The notes beneath the pieces are model-generated. The model was given only the letters and a program-made list of their open reading frames with translations, was not told where the DNA came from and did no database searches. The position numbers and the translations under genes are program-made. A stretch of DNA of 64,000 bases from Planctomycetota bacterium (GTDB lineage Bacteria; Planctomycetota; UBA1135; UBA2386): assembly GCA_020638695.1 (NCBI GenBank), contig JACKIB010000001.1:248001-312000 (forward strand), read 5' to 3'. Each line of letters starts with the position of its first letter. Position 1 is the stretch's first letter. Shown in pieces: positions 33,828-41,517 of this stretch.

Positions 33828-33962
33828 CGGCACCGATTTCCAGCGGTTGGAACGGCCCATCCCGCCGACCAGGCCGAGGTTTTGCCGCAAGAGTCGGGAT
33901 TCTGCGTCCCGTCCGCGCCAGGCGCCACGAACAGGGGCATCCTTCTGCCGCGGAGCACCCCG

Positions 33963-35360
33963 ATGAAGCTGATCTGCCCGACCCTCCTCGCCCTGCTCGG
34001 TTCGCTGGCCGCGCAGTCCACGCCGAGCTACGACTTCTCGTTCGCGGACCAATGGGCGGCAGCGGCGATGACCAAGCACAAGCTGACCGGTCTCGGCCTG
34101 GCGTTCGGCAAGGAAGGCAGGTTGCTGTACCAGAAGTTCTCCGGCAGCTACGGCGACAACACGGTCATCCCGCTGGCATCCGCGAGCAAGCTGATCTCGG
34201 CCTGCGTGCTCATGGCGGTGATCGACGACGGGAAATTGACGCTGGACGACACCACCGGCCAGCACCTGGCGAGTTTCACCGGCGACAAGGGCAAGATCAC
34301 CGTCCGACAGCTGTTCTCGCACACCTCCGGCCTCGATGACGACCGGCTGGTGATCGCCCTGAAGAACATCACCCTGGCGCAGGCAGTCGACTACGTGGGG
34401 CGCAACACCCCCCTGCTCGCCACGCCGGGCACCGAGTTCTCGTACGGCGGCACCTCGATGCACGTCGCCGGGCGGATCTGCGAAGTGGTCACCGGAACCG
34501 ATTGGGAGCAGCTGGTGCGCAGCAAACTGTCGACGCCGCTGGGCATCACCACGCTGGACTACCAGGGACTCGGCGCCACCCAGAACTACCGCATCGCCGG
34601 CAGCGCACAGTGCCGGTTGGTCGAGTACCGCCGGATCCTCGAGATGCTGGCCGCAGGCGGGGTCTGGGGCGGCAAGCGCGTGCTGTCCGCCGCGTCGGTG
34701 CAGGCGATGTTCCGCGACCAGACCGGCGGGGCGAAGATCGTGTCGAGCCCCGCACCCGCGGGGACGCGCTACGGCATCGGTTGCTGGCTCGATCGGCGCG
34801 GTCCGAACGGCGAGGTGCTGCAGATCAGCAGCCCGGGCGCGTTCGGCTACACGCCGTGGATCGATCTCGAACGCGGGGTGGTCGGCGTGGTCATGGTCGA
34901 CTACGTCAACAGCTTGATCCAGAACGACGTCTGGGCGCTCCAAGCCAGCTCGCGCGCCGAGCTGCCGTTCCTCGGCGCGGCGTGTTACGGCGTCGGCACC
35001 GCACTGTGTGGAACGCGCATGCGGTTGCTCACCAACGAGATCCCGGCGGTCGGCTCACCCAGCTTTGCGTTCACCGGCGAGGGGGCCCCGCCCGGCGCCG
35101 ACGGAATGCTGTTGGTCTCCGCCGGCAGTAGCGTGCTGGGCTGGCCACTGCTCGGGGTTCGCATTCACGTCGCCCCTCCGGTGCCGGTGCTGCTCGCGGT
35201 TCGCGCCGACGCTGCTGGTCGATTGGTGCTTCCCGCACCGATTCCCGCCGGCACGCGCGGCGCCGAGGTGTTCACCCAGGTGCTCTGGGCGGCGACGCCG
35301 ACATGCGGAGCGACCGGCGCAACCGGTGCGAGCTCGGGCCTCGCCGTGACGGTGCAGTAG
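33963..35360 (+). CDS. Secreted serine hydrolase of the beta-lactamase/DD-peptidase fold with shared C-terminal module
   Basis: This 465-aa protein has a Sec signal (MKLICPTLLALLGSLAAQS). The beta-lactamase-fold domain (~25-330) contains SxxK (Ser73-Ala-Ser-Lys76) and LFSHTSGL. The usual YxN appears as Tyr161-Gly-Gly, so the Asn is replaced. Class C-like serine hydrolases of this broad family include esterases and peptidases as well as beta-lactamases, so resistance should not be inferred. The last ~130 residues (from YGVGTALCGTRMRLLTNEIP) are the shared exported C-terminal module, ending in a Gly/Ala/Thr-rich tail. ATG 33963 follows a GGAGC-like sequence. Confidence 0.85.
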   Translation: MKLICPTLLALLGSLAAQSTPSYDFSFADQWAAAAMTKHKLTGLGLAFGKEGRLLYQKFSGSYGDNTVIPLASASKLISACVLMAVIDDGKLTLDDTTGQHLASFTGDKGKITVRQLFSHTSGLDDDRLVIALKNITLAQAVDYVGRNTPLLATPGTEFSYGGTSMHVAGRICEVVTGTDWEQLVRSKLSTPLGITTLDYQGLGATQNYRIAGSAQCRLVEYRRILEMLAAGGVWGGKRVLSAASVQAMFRDQTGGAKIVSSPAPAGTRYGIGCWLDRRGPNGEVLQISSPGAFGYTPWIDLERGVVGVVMVDYVNSLIQNDVWALQASSRAELPFLGAACYGVGTALCGTRMRLLTNEIPAVGSPSFAFTGEGAPPGADGMLLVSAGSSVLGWPLLGVRIHVAPPVPVLLAVRADAAGRLVLPAPIPAGTRGAEVFTQVLWAATPTCGATGATGASSGLAVTVQ

Positions 35361-35469
35361 TTGCCCAGGGATCCATGAGCAGTGGCGGCAGAACCAGGGC
35401 GAAGCCGGGGCACTACCCCGACCTCGCGCGACGACAGCTGGTCGGTGACTCGTCCGAGGCCGTGACGGC

Positions 35470-36003
35470 ATGAAGGAGCACGAGCTGTTCGAACTGTTGG
35501 TGCGCGAGCACGCCACGTCGCTGCGCGTGTTCCTGCGCGCTGCGCTGCGCGACGACCGGCACACCGACGACTTGTTCCAGGAGACGCTGGTGCAGGCCTG
35601 GCGGCACCTCGACCGGTACGACCGCGCACGCTCGTTCGGCAAGTGGCTGCGCGGCATCGGCATGAACCTGGTTCGCGAACACCGCCGGCGGTTGGCGCGG
35701 GCCCCGCGGCAGCTCGACGACGCGGTGCTGGAGATCCTCGACAGCCACTGCGAGGCATTCCACGGCCATCGCCACGACACGCTCGACGACGAACTGAGCA
35801 GCCTGCGCAACTGCATCGAACGGCTGCCGGCGCACTTCCGCGACGCGGTGCTGCTGCGCTACACGCGCGGCCTGCGCGGCACCGACCTGGCGCAGTCGCT
35901 GCAGATCACCGTGGAGAACGCCAAGAAGCGACTGCAGCGGGCACGCCTGCTGCTGCTCGAGTGCGTCCGCCAGTCGCTCGGCCTGGCCGGGGGTAGCGCA
36001 TGA
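35470..36003 (+). CDS. ECF RNA polymerase sigma factor
   Basis: This 177-aa sigma factor has region 2 (LFELLVREHATSLRVFLRAA, DDLFQETLVQAWRHLDRYD; KWLRGIGMNLVREHRRR) and region 4 (LPAHFRDAVLLRYTRGLRGTDLAQSL with ENAKKRLQRARLLL as recognition helix). The length and the single coupled downstream gene fit a planctomycete ECF group with its own anti-sigma-like partner. Start is ATG 35470. The stop overlaps the next start (ATGA). Confidence 0.9.
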   Translation: MKEHELFELLVREHATSLRVFLRAALRDDRHTDDLFQETLVQAWRHLDRYDRARSFGKWLRGIGMNLVREHRRRLARAPRQLDDAVLEILDSHCEAFHGHRHDTLDDELSSLRNCIERLPAHFRDAVLLRYTRGLRGTDLAQSLQITVENAKKRLQRARLLLLECVRQSLGLAGGSA

Positions 36004-36941
36004 GCGGGCAACCGACCGGGGCCGACTGGTTGGACGACCCGAGCGGTACTGCCGAACCGGACCGCCAGGCGAGCCCTGCGGACATCGCCGACCAGTTGTT
36101 CCTCGACGCGCTGCTGCGGGAGACCCTGGAAGTCGACGCGGCGTCACCCGGATCGCGGGTCGAGTCGGCACTGGCTCGGATCGCCCCGCATCGACCCCGA
36201 CGCACCCGATACCTGCTGCTCGCTGCGGCCGCTGTTCTGCTGGTCGCGATCCCGATCCTGTCGATCCCGCTGTGGTTCCCCACGCGAAGTGACCCGGCGC
36301 CCCCCGCGGACACCGAGTTGCTGGCCATCGCGGAACGCGTGGTCCACGCGCACCGCGAGGAACGCGACCTGACGTACCGCATGGAGGTCACCGGACCGCT
36401 GACCAGTCGGCCCCGCGTCCATCGGCTGTTCACCCGCGGACCGACTCGGTTGGTGATCCGCTTCTCGCTGCCCGGCCAGGGACGCCTGACGATCGGTCGC
36501 GACGGCGACTTGTCGTGGCTGGTTCCGCCGCGCCCCAACCGCCCGGTGCTCACCGCGCACGGCATCGACGCATTCGCCTCGATCATCCAGGGGCAGGAGC
36601 TCGACCTGCTGGCACTGGATGCCCAGGACGCGATCACCCGGCTGCGCGACGAGTACACCCTGACCCGCGAGCCGGCACGCCACAGCGACGGCTTCCGCTT
36701 CCGCGCGGTCGCGCGCGAGCGATCCGCCCAGCGCCCGGAGGAGATCCTGCTGGAGGTCGACCCGCAGCGGGGCCGGATCAACCGCATGACCGCACGCTGG
36801 CCACGACCGCTGGGTATCGTCCGCGGCCGGGAGATCGTGCTGTCGCTGGAATCGACCGCACCACTGGCGGCCGATTGGTTCGCCCACGCCCCCCACCACG
36901 CCCCGGGCCGAGCGGTCCACGAGATCGGCAAACCCCGCTGA
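36000..36941 (+). CDS. Putative membrane anti-sigma factor / outer-membrane lipoprotein-sorting-like protein
   Basis: This 313-aa protein has a short cytoplasmic part (~1-68), one transmembrane helix (RYLLLAAAAVLLVAIPILSI, ~70-90) and a periplasmic domain of ~210 residues. The periplasmic part (LTYRMEVTGPLTSRPRVHRL, LVIRFSLPGQGRLTIGRDGD, then LLEVDPQRGRINRMT) resembles LolA/LolB or DUF1571-like sheets. Topology and the 4-nt overlap with the ECF sigma gene indicate that it controls that sigma factor. There is no zinc-binding HxxxCxxC anti-sigma motif in the N-terminus, so sequestration must work otherwise. Assignment is by context. Confidence 0.65.
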   Translation: MSGQPTGADWLDDPSGTAEPDRQASPADIADQLFLDALLRETLEVDAASPGSRVESALARIAPHRPRRTRYLLLAAAAVLLVAIPILSIPLWFPTRSDPAPPADTELLAIAERVVHAHREERDLTYRMEVTGPLTSRPRVHRLFTRGPTRLVIRFSLPGQGRLTIGRDGDLSWLVPPRPNRPVLTAHGIDAFASIIQGQELDLLALDAQDAITRLRDEYTLTREPARHSDGFRFRAVARERSAQRPEEILLEVDPQRGRINRMTARWPRPLGIVRGREIVLSLESTAPLAADWFAHAPHHAPGRAVHEIGKPR

Positions 36942-37146
36942 CCGGACGCGCGCGCAGTCGCGCCGCGGGGACGGGCGAGCAGTGGTCGAGCTGCTGCGAT
37001 CGCGCAACGTCGCCGCTGGCTTCTTCGAACGTCAGAACCTGCTCCTCGACGGGAAGGCACCCCGCCTCCGGGCGGAACCTGCCATTCTCCTCGCCAGCGA
37101 CGACCTTGCACGATCTCGCGACGCTGCTCACGGATAGTCCGGGCTA
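36942..37146 (+). repeat. Dispersed non-coding repeat, copy B
   Basis: This region matches copy A (17264-17400, inverted) across GAGCTGCTGCGATCGCGCA, GTCAGAACCTGC and GCACGATCTCGCGACGCTGC. It differs by a ~40-bp internal insertion that includes a second GAACCTGC. It begins with CCGGAC after the anti-sigma-like stop and ends in TAGTCCGGGCTA. The last bases form the TAG stop of the convergent methyltransferase (37144-37146). No conserved frame. Confidence 0.65.
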
Positions 37147-37734
37147 TCGCCCGCGGAACCGCCGCAGCTCCACGCGATCCTGCTCGTCGAGCGGGCGCTT
37201 CACCAGTTGCGCGTGGATCGCCTCGATGGCCCGCGGTGTACGCACGATCACGTCGTTCGACACCCCCTCGGCCATCATCGTCCGGCCGAGCTCGCCGGGA
37301 ATCAGGTCGATCACCTCACGGTGGAAGCGGTGGGATTCCCAACCGAGGTACCAGAACCACTCCGCGTAGTACAGGAACGAGTTCTCGTTGAACGCGCGCA
37401 CGTGCGTCGGATCCTGCCAGGCACCGAGCGACAGATCGTACGGCACCTTGATGCTCATCACCCCGCCTTCGACCAGCAGCGTGAGGCAGTTGGTCATCGC
37501 CGCGCAGAGGTCGGGGATGTGCTCGAGCACATCGAACGCGAGGATCTCGTCGAATCGATCAGGCGCCAGGTGGACCGAGCCGAACCGCGCGGTCTCGATC
37601 GGCGCGGCGGGCAGCGGCGCACTGATGTCGGCCACCACGTCCGGCTTCCAGCCAGGACTGATGTCGAGGTTCAGGCAATCGTCGCGGAAGTCCCGTCCAC
37701 TGCCGATTTGCAGCACCCGCGGCACGGCGGTCAC
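37144..37734 (-). CDS. SAM-dependent methyltransferase coupled to the FHA-trypsin gene
   Basis: This 196-aa class I methyltransferase resembles Methyltransf_11-type enzymes. It has a motif I-like strand VLQIGSGRDFRDDCLNLDIS, an acidic loop, and motif IV FDEILAFDVLEHIPD (DVLEH is typical), then GGVMSIKVPYD. The substrate is unknown. Its GTG start at 37734 overlaps the stop of the upstream FHA-trypsin gene (GTGA), so the two are co-translated. The methyltransferase end coincides with repeat copy B. Confidence 0.82.
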   Translation of the reverse strand: MTAVPRVLQIGSGRDFRDDCLNLDISPGWKPDVVADISAPLPAAPIETARFGSVHLAPDRFDEILAFDVLEHIPDLCAAMTNCLTLLVEGGVMSIKVPYDLSLGAWQDPTHVRAFNENSFLYYAEWFWYLGWESHRFHREVIDLIPGELGRTMMAEGVSNDVIVRTPRAIEAIHAQLVKRPLDEQDRVELRRFRGR

Positions 37735-39347
37735 TTGGTGCCTCCCGGGTTGGGCGGCGGCCAGACCTTCTTGGCGTGGGAGATCGGGATGATGAAACCC
37801 ATCGAATGCGCCGCCCGACCCTGGTCGATGCGCTGCATGCCGACCACCACCCCGAGCACCTTGCCGGTGTCGTCGATCACCGGACCACCACTGTTGCCCG
37901 GGAGCACTGCTGCATCGGTCTGCACGTAGGCGTCGACCTTCCGACTCACGATGCCGCGGCAGGCCGAGGCGATCATCTTGTCGCCCTCCTGCAGGGCGCG
38001 GGTACCGAGCGGGAAGCCGATCAGGAACACCTCCATGCCCATCGGCGGATCCGGTGCGTCGGTCCGGATCCCCGCGAGCCGAGGCATCCCCGGGAACGGA
38101 TCGATCTTCACCAATGCGAGATCCTCCCGGCCATCCGCCGCCCACGCGACCAACCGCGCCGGGTGTCGCTCGGAGGTGCCCGAGAACACCACCTTCAGTT
38201 CGACCTGGCTCTGCACCACCACGTCCGGTCCGAGCCGGATCTGCTCGCGGGAATTCTTCTTCAGCACCACGTGCGCATTGGTCAGCAGCCAGCCCTCCGG
38301 GCTGAAGCAGAAACCCGACCCGCTGCTCGTCTGCGCGTACGGCTCACCCTCGCGGCTGAGATTCGGCACCGGCTCGCCGCCGGGTCCCTCCTTCATGTAG
38401 AGCAGCTGTTTGGTCTTCGGCTCGACGAAGGTCTGCCGAACCTCGATCATCGCCACCGCGCGGCCAACCTCGTTGACGATCGCGTAGCGAGATTGCGCCA
38501 CGCTGTGCGGGTCGTACTGACGGATCAGCTTGTCGGTGGCGGCCAGTTGATCGCGCAGCGCGGCGAGGTCCTCGGTGCGCGGCCGACTGGACAGCTCTTT
38601 CTCCAGCCGAGCGCGCTGCTCGAGCAGCGCCTTGCGCTGGTCCTCCCACACCTGCCGAGCACGCTCCATGTCGGCGACCCGACGCTCCCAGCCCTGCCGG
38701 TGCACATCGATCCGATCCTTGGCATCGCGCACCTGCTTGTCGATCCGCTCGCGCAACGCCTGCAGTTCGCTACGGCTGGTGTGCTGCAACCAGTAGACGT
38801 AGCCACCGCCGGCCACCACCACCAACAGCAGCAGCGCGATCAGCAGCGAATTGCGGCGGCTCTGCCGCTGCACGTCGCGGGTCGCATCCTGGTGCGCTTC
38901 GAGGCCGAGCTTCTCGCGCATCAACTCCACGGTGTCGGCACCGAACGAGCGCTTGTGCGGCCGCGCGGTGCCGTCGGCGGCCAACTCGACGGTCTGCTCG
39001 GCGCGCTCCGGACCGAGTACCACGAACCGCGGACCGCCGCTGCCGAGTTCGAAAACGTCGCCGTGTTCCAACACCTCGCGGTCGATCGGCTGGCCACGCA
39101 CGAAGGTGCCGTTCTTCGAGTCGAGGTCCTCTACCAAGACCTGGCCGTCGCGCAACACGACCCGCGCATGGGTCGCCGACACACCGGGAAAATCCCCCGA
39201 GGTCAGCACGATGTCATTGCCGGCCGCCCGGCCGAGCGTCACACCCTGGCCGGTGATCGGCACGAAGGGCTGGTCGTCGCCGCGGTGCAGCCCCTTCAGC
39301 TGCCAGGTCCCGCTGCCGGCGGAATCCGGTGCCGTGGGGGTGCTCAT
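37731..39347 (-). CDS. FHA domain-membrane helix-trypsin-like protease
   Basis: This 538-aa protein has a cytoplasmic FHA phosphothreonine-binding domain (~33-110; TLGRAAGNDIVL, VSATHARV, DLDSKNGTFV), a transmembrane helix (~167-187) and a charged coiled coil (~190-280). A periplasmic trypsin-like domain (~285-530) follows, with catalytic His359 (LTNAHVV), Asp409 (REDLALVKI) and Ser486 (PGNSGGPV). There is no PDZ domain, unlike DegP. The layout suggests that phosphorylation by a Ser/Thr kinase inside the cell controls proteolysis outside, which is inference. ATG 39347 opens directly on the FHA region. It is coupled to a methyltransferase. Confidence 0.9.
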   Translation of the reverse strand: MSTPTAPDSAGSGTWQLKGLHRGDDQPFVPITGQGVTLGRAAGNDIVLTSGDFPGVSATHARVVLRDGQVLVEDLDSKNGTFVRGQPIDREVLEHGDVFELGSGGPRFVVLGPERAEQTVELAADGTARPHKRSFGADTVELMREKLGLEAHQDATRDVQRQSRRNSLLIALLLLVVVAGGGYVYWLQHTSRSELQALRERIDKQVRDAKDRIDVHRQGWERRVADMERARQVWEDQRKALLEQRARLEKELSSRPRTEDLAALRDQLAATDKLIRQYDPHSVAQSRYAIVNEVGRAVAMIEVRQTFVEPKTKQLLYMKEGPGGEPVPNLSREGEPYAQTSSGSGFCFSPEGWLLTNAHVVLKKNSREQIRLGPDVVVQSQVELKVVFSGTSERHPARLVAWAADGREDLALVKIDPFPGMPRLAGIRTDAPDPPMGMEVFLIGFPLGTRALQEGDKMIASACRGIVSRKVDAYVQTDAAVLPGNSGGPVIDDTGKVLGVVVGMQRIDQGRAAHSMGFIIPISHAKKVWPPPNPGGTK

Positions 39348-39468
39348 GTGCGCATTCTCGACCAGGCTTGCGCCACTTCAAGGTGCACCACCGGGAAGGT
39401 GCCGCCGCCACGCGGTTTTTCGCCCGTTGTGGCTTGCCCGGGTGTGCGCAAGGCGGTTGAACCACCGC

Positions 39469-39954
39469 ATGCCCGCGTGTCCCTGCAACAGCGACCGAGA
39501 CTTCGACCAGTGCTGCGGCCCGGTGATCGCCGGCACGCGGCCTGCCGCCACCGCAACCGAGTTGATGCGCAGCCGCTACTGCGCGTTCGCCACCGGCGCG
39601 ATCGACTACCTCGGTAGCTCGCACGATCCGGAGACACGCGAGCAGTTCGACCCGCAGCAGGCGACGGAATGGTCGAGCAAGGCCGAATGGCACGGGTTCG
39701 AGATCCTGCGCACCGATCGCGGCACGCAAGGTGACTCGACTGGCACCGTGGAGTTCATCGCCCGGTACTCGATCCAGGGCAACGACGTGGCGCACCACGA
39801 GATCGCCGAGTTCCGCCAGGTCGATGGCCGGTGGTACTTCCGCGACGGCCGCGAAGTGCCGGTCACCGTGCGGCGCGACACTCCCAAGGTCGGACGCAAC
39901 GACCCCTGCCCGTGCGGCAGCGGCAAGAAGTTCAAGAAGTGCTGCGGCGGATGA
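39469..39954 (+). CDS. YchJ-like protein with two SEC-C motifs
   Basis: This 161-aa cytoplasmic protein of the YchJ/UPF0225 group carries a zinc-binding SEC-C motif at each end: CPCNSDRDFDQCCG (residues ~4-17) and NDPCPCGSGKKFKKCCGG (the last 18). The NTF2-like middle domain has ELMRSRYCAFATGAIDYL and WHGFEILRTDRG. SEC-C motifs bind zinc and, in SecA, contact SecB. The role of YchJ-type proteins is unsettled. ATG 39469 gives the standard N-terminus. It is divergent from the FHA-trypsin gene (121-bp gap). Confidence 0.92.
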   Translation: MPACPCNSDRDFDQCCGPVIAGTRPAATATELMRSRYCAFATGAIDYLGSSHDPETREQFDPQQATEWSSKAEWHGFEILRTDRGTQGDSTGTVEFIARYSIQGNDVAHHEIAEFRQVDGRWYFRDGREVPVTVRRDTPKVGRNDPCPCGSGKKFKKCCGG

Positions 39955-40036
39955 ACTGACGCGCGCGGCAGGGACCGCGCGCTCCCCCGCGATCAACCTC
40001 TCCCGGGCCGGCTCAGCCCCACACCGAGTCGCCGCG

Positions 40037-40051
40037 ACCCCACCGTGGGGT
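40037..40051. terminator. Short hairpin between YchJ-like gene and DUF1501 operon
   Basis: ACCCCAC/GTGGGGT forms a 7-bp stem with a one-base centre at 40037-40051, 83 bp after the YchJ-like stop, in a GC-rich gap without T tract. It may weakly separate the two transcription units. Confidence 0.35.
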
Positions 40052-40224
40052 GTGTCGACGCTCACTTCGCCCCCTTGTGGGGCATTCGCAGCACCCTCCG
40101 TTTCCGGCTGGCCGCATGACAACTGCGTCGTGAGCCCCAGCCGGGACCGGCTTTCGGCCGAAAGACCGGGTGGGTCGCGCGTGCTAACATCTGCGCGACT
40201 TCAGCTTTGCACCCCCGGGGGCTC

Positions 40225-41517
40225 ATGCCCGAACCCACTTCGTCCGGCGGGCTCGACCGCCGCAGCTTTCTCCGCTACTCCAGCGCCTCCGGCGCGGGTC
40301 TCCTGCTGTGCCGCGAGCTGCCGTTCGTCACCCCTCCGCGGGGCGACGCCCGCGCCAAGGCGGTGATCCAGATCTACCTCAGCGGCGGGCTGAGCCACAT
40401 CGACAGCTTCGACCCCAAGCCGCTGGCCCCGGTCGAAGTCCGCGGCGAGTTCCGCACCGTGCGCTCCAAAGCCGACGGTGAGCCGTTCTGCGAGTTGCTG
40501 CGCAACACCGCTGCGGTGGCGGACCGCATCTCGGTGATCCGCTCGATGACCCACAGCGAGGCTGCCCACGAGCGCGGTCGCCACAACATGCTGACCGGGT
40601 GGCGTCCCAGCCCCGCGGTGACCTACCCGAGCATGGGCTCGGTAGTCGCGCACGAGCTGGGCAGTCAGAACGACCTGCCGCCGTATGTCGGCATCCCGAA
40701 CGCCAGCGAAGAGTTCATGGGCACCGGCTACCTGAGCGCCGCGTACGCGCCGTTCGGCATCGGTGACGAACCGAACCGGCGCGGCTTCGCGGTGCGCGAT
40801 CTGCGCCTGCCTCGCGGCGTCGACGGCACGCGACTGACGCGCCGCAAGGAGCTGCTGCGCGAACTGGATACCGGTTTCGCCGAGCGCGCGCGCGCCGACG
40901 CGCTGCAGGCGACCGACGCGTTCTACCGGCAAGCCTACGCACTGATCGAGTCGCCCAAGGCGCGCGCTGCGTTCGACCTCGACAAGGTGCCGGCCAAGCT
41001 GCGCGATCGTTACGGCCGGACACCGATCGGCCAGCGGCTTCTGCTGGCGCGCCGGCTGGTCGAGGCGGGAGTTCGCTACGTGACGGTGCTCGACGGCGGC
41101 TATGACCACCACAACAACCTGGCTGCGGGCTTGCGCGCGCGATTGACACCGTTCGACCGCGGGTTCGCGACGTTGGTCGACGACCTCGCCGCTTCGGGCC
41201 TGCTCGACTCGACGCTGGTGCTGGTCACCTCCGAGTTCGGCCGCACCCCGCGCTACAACGCCACGCGCGGGCGCGACCACTGGCCACGCGCCTTCTCGGT
41301 GGTCGCCGCGGGTGGTGGATTCCGCGGTGGCGTGGTGCACGGCGCAACGGTCGCCGACGGTAGCGAGCCCGAACGCGACCCAGTGAGCCCACACGACCTC
41401 GGGGCCACCGTGTTCACGCTGCTCGGCCTGGATCCGGAGAAGCGCCTGTTCAGCGCCGGCGGTCGCCCGCAGCAGTTGATGCGCGACGGCGAAGTGCTGC
41501 GCGCGCTGCTGCGATGA
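40225..41517 (+). CDS. DUF1501 Tat-exported protein (sulfatase-like fold)
   Basis: This 430-aa protein has a twin-arginine signal (LDRRSFLRYSSASGAGLLL) and the DUF1501 body. Body marks are IQIYLSGGLSHIDSFDPK, IRSMTHSEAAHERGRHNMLTG, GVRYVTVLDGGYDHHNN and LVTSEFGRTP with HWPRAFSVVAAGGGFRGG. DUF1501 is an alkaline-phosphatase/sulfatase-like fold, often listed as DUF1501 in planctomycete pairs with DUF1549/DUF1553 cytochromes; its enzymatic role is not established. ATG 40225 follows a GGGGG stretch; the upstream TTG at 40207 lacks a ribosome-binding site. It is the first gene of a four-gene operon and overlaps the next by 4 nt (ATGA). Confidence 0.93.
   Translation: MPEPTSSGGLDRRSFLRYSSASGAGLLLCRELPFVTPPRGDARAKAVIQIYLSGGLSHIDSFDPKPLAPVEVRGEFRTVRSKADGEPFCELLRNTAAVADRISVIRSMTHSEAAHERGRHNMLTGWRPSPAVTYPSMGSVVAHELGSQNDLPPYVGIPNASEEFMGTGYLSAAYAPFGIGDEPNRRGFAVRDLRLPRGVDGTRLTRRKELLRELDTGFAERARADALQATDAFYRQAYALIESPKARAAFDLDKVPAKLRDRYGRTPIGQRLLLARRLVEAGVRYVTVLDGGYDHHNNLAAGLRARLTPFDRGFATLVDDLAASGLLDSTLVLVTSEFGRTPRYNATRGRDHWPRAFSVVAAGGGFRGGVVHGATVADGSEPERDPVSPHDLGATVFTLLGLDPEKRLFSAGGRPQQLMRDGEVLRALLR

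Noticed and set aside
33963..35360. Beta-lactamase resistance gene
   Set aside because: The YxN motif is altered and the fold is shared by many esterases and peptidases; only the fold is claimed.
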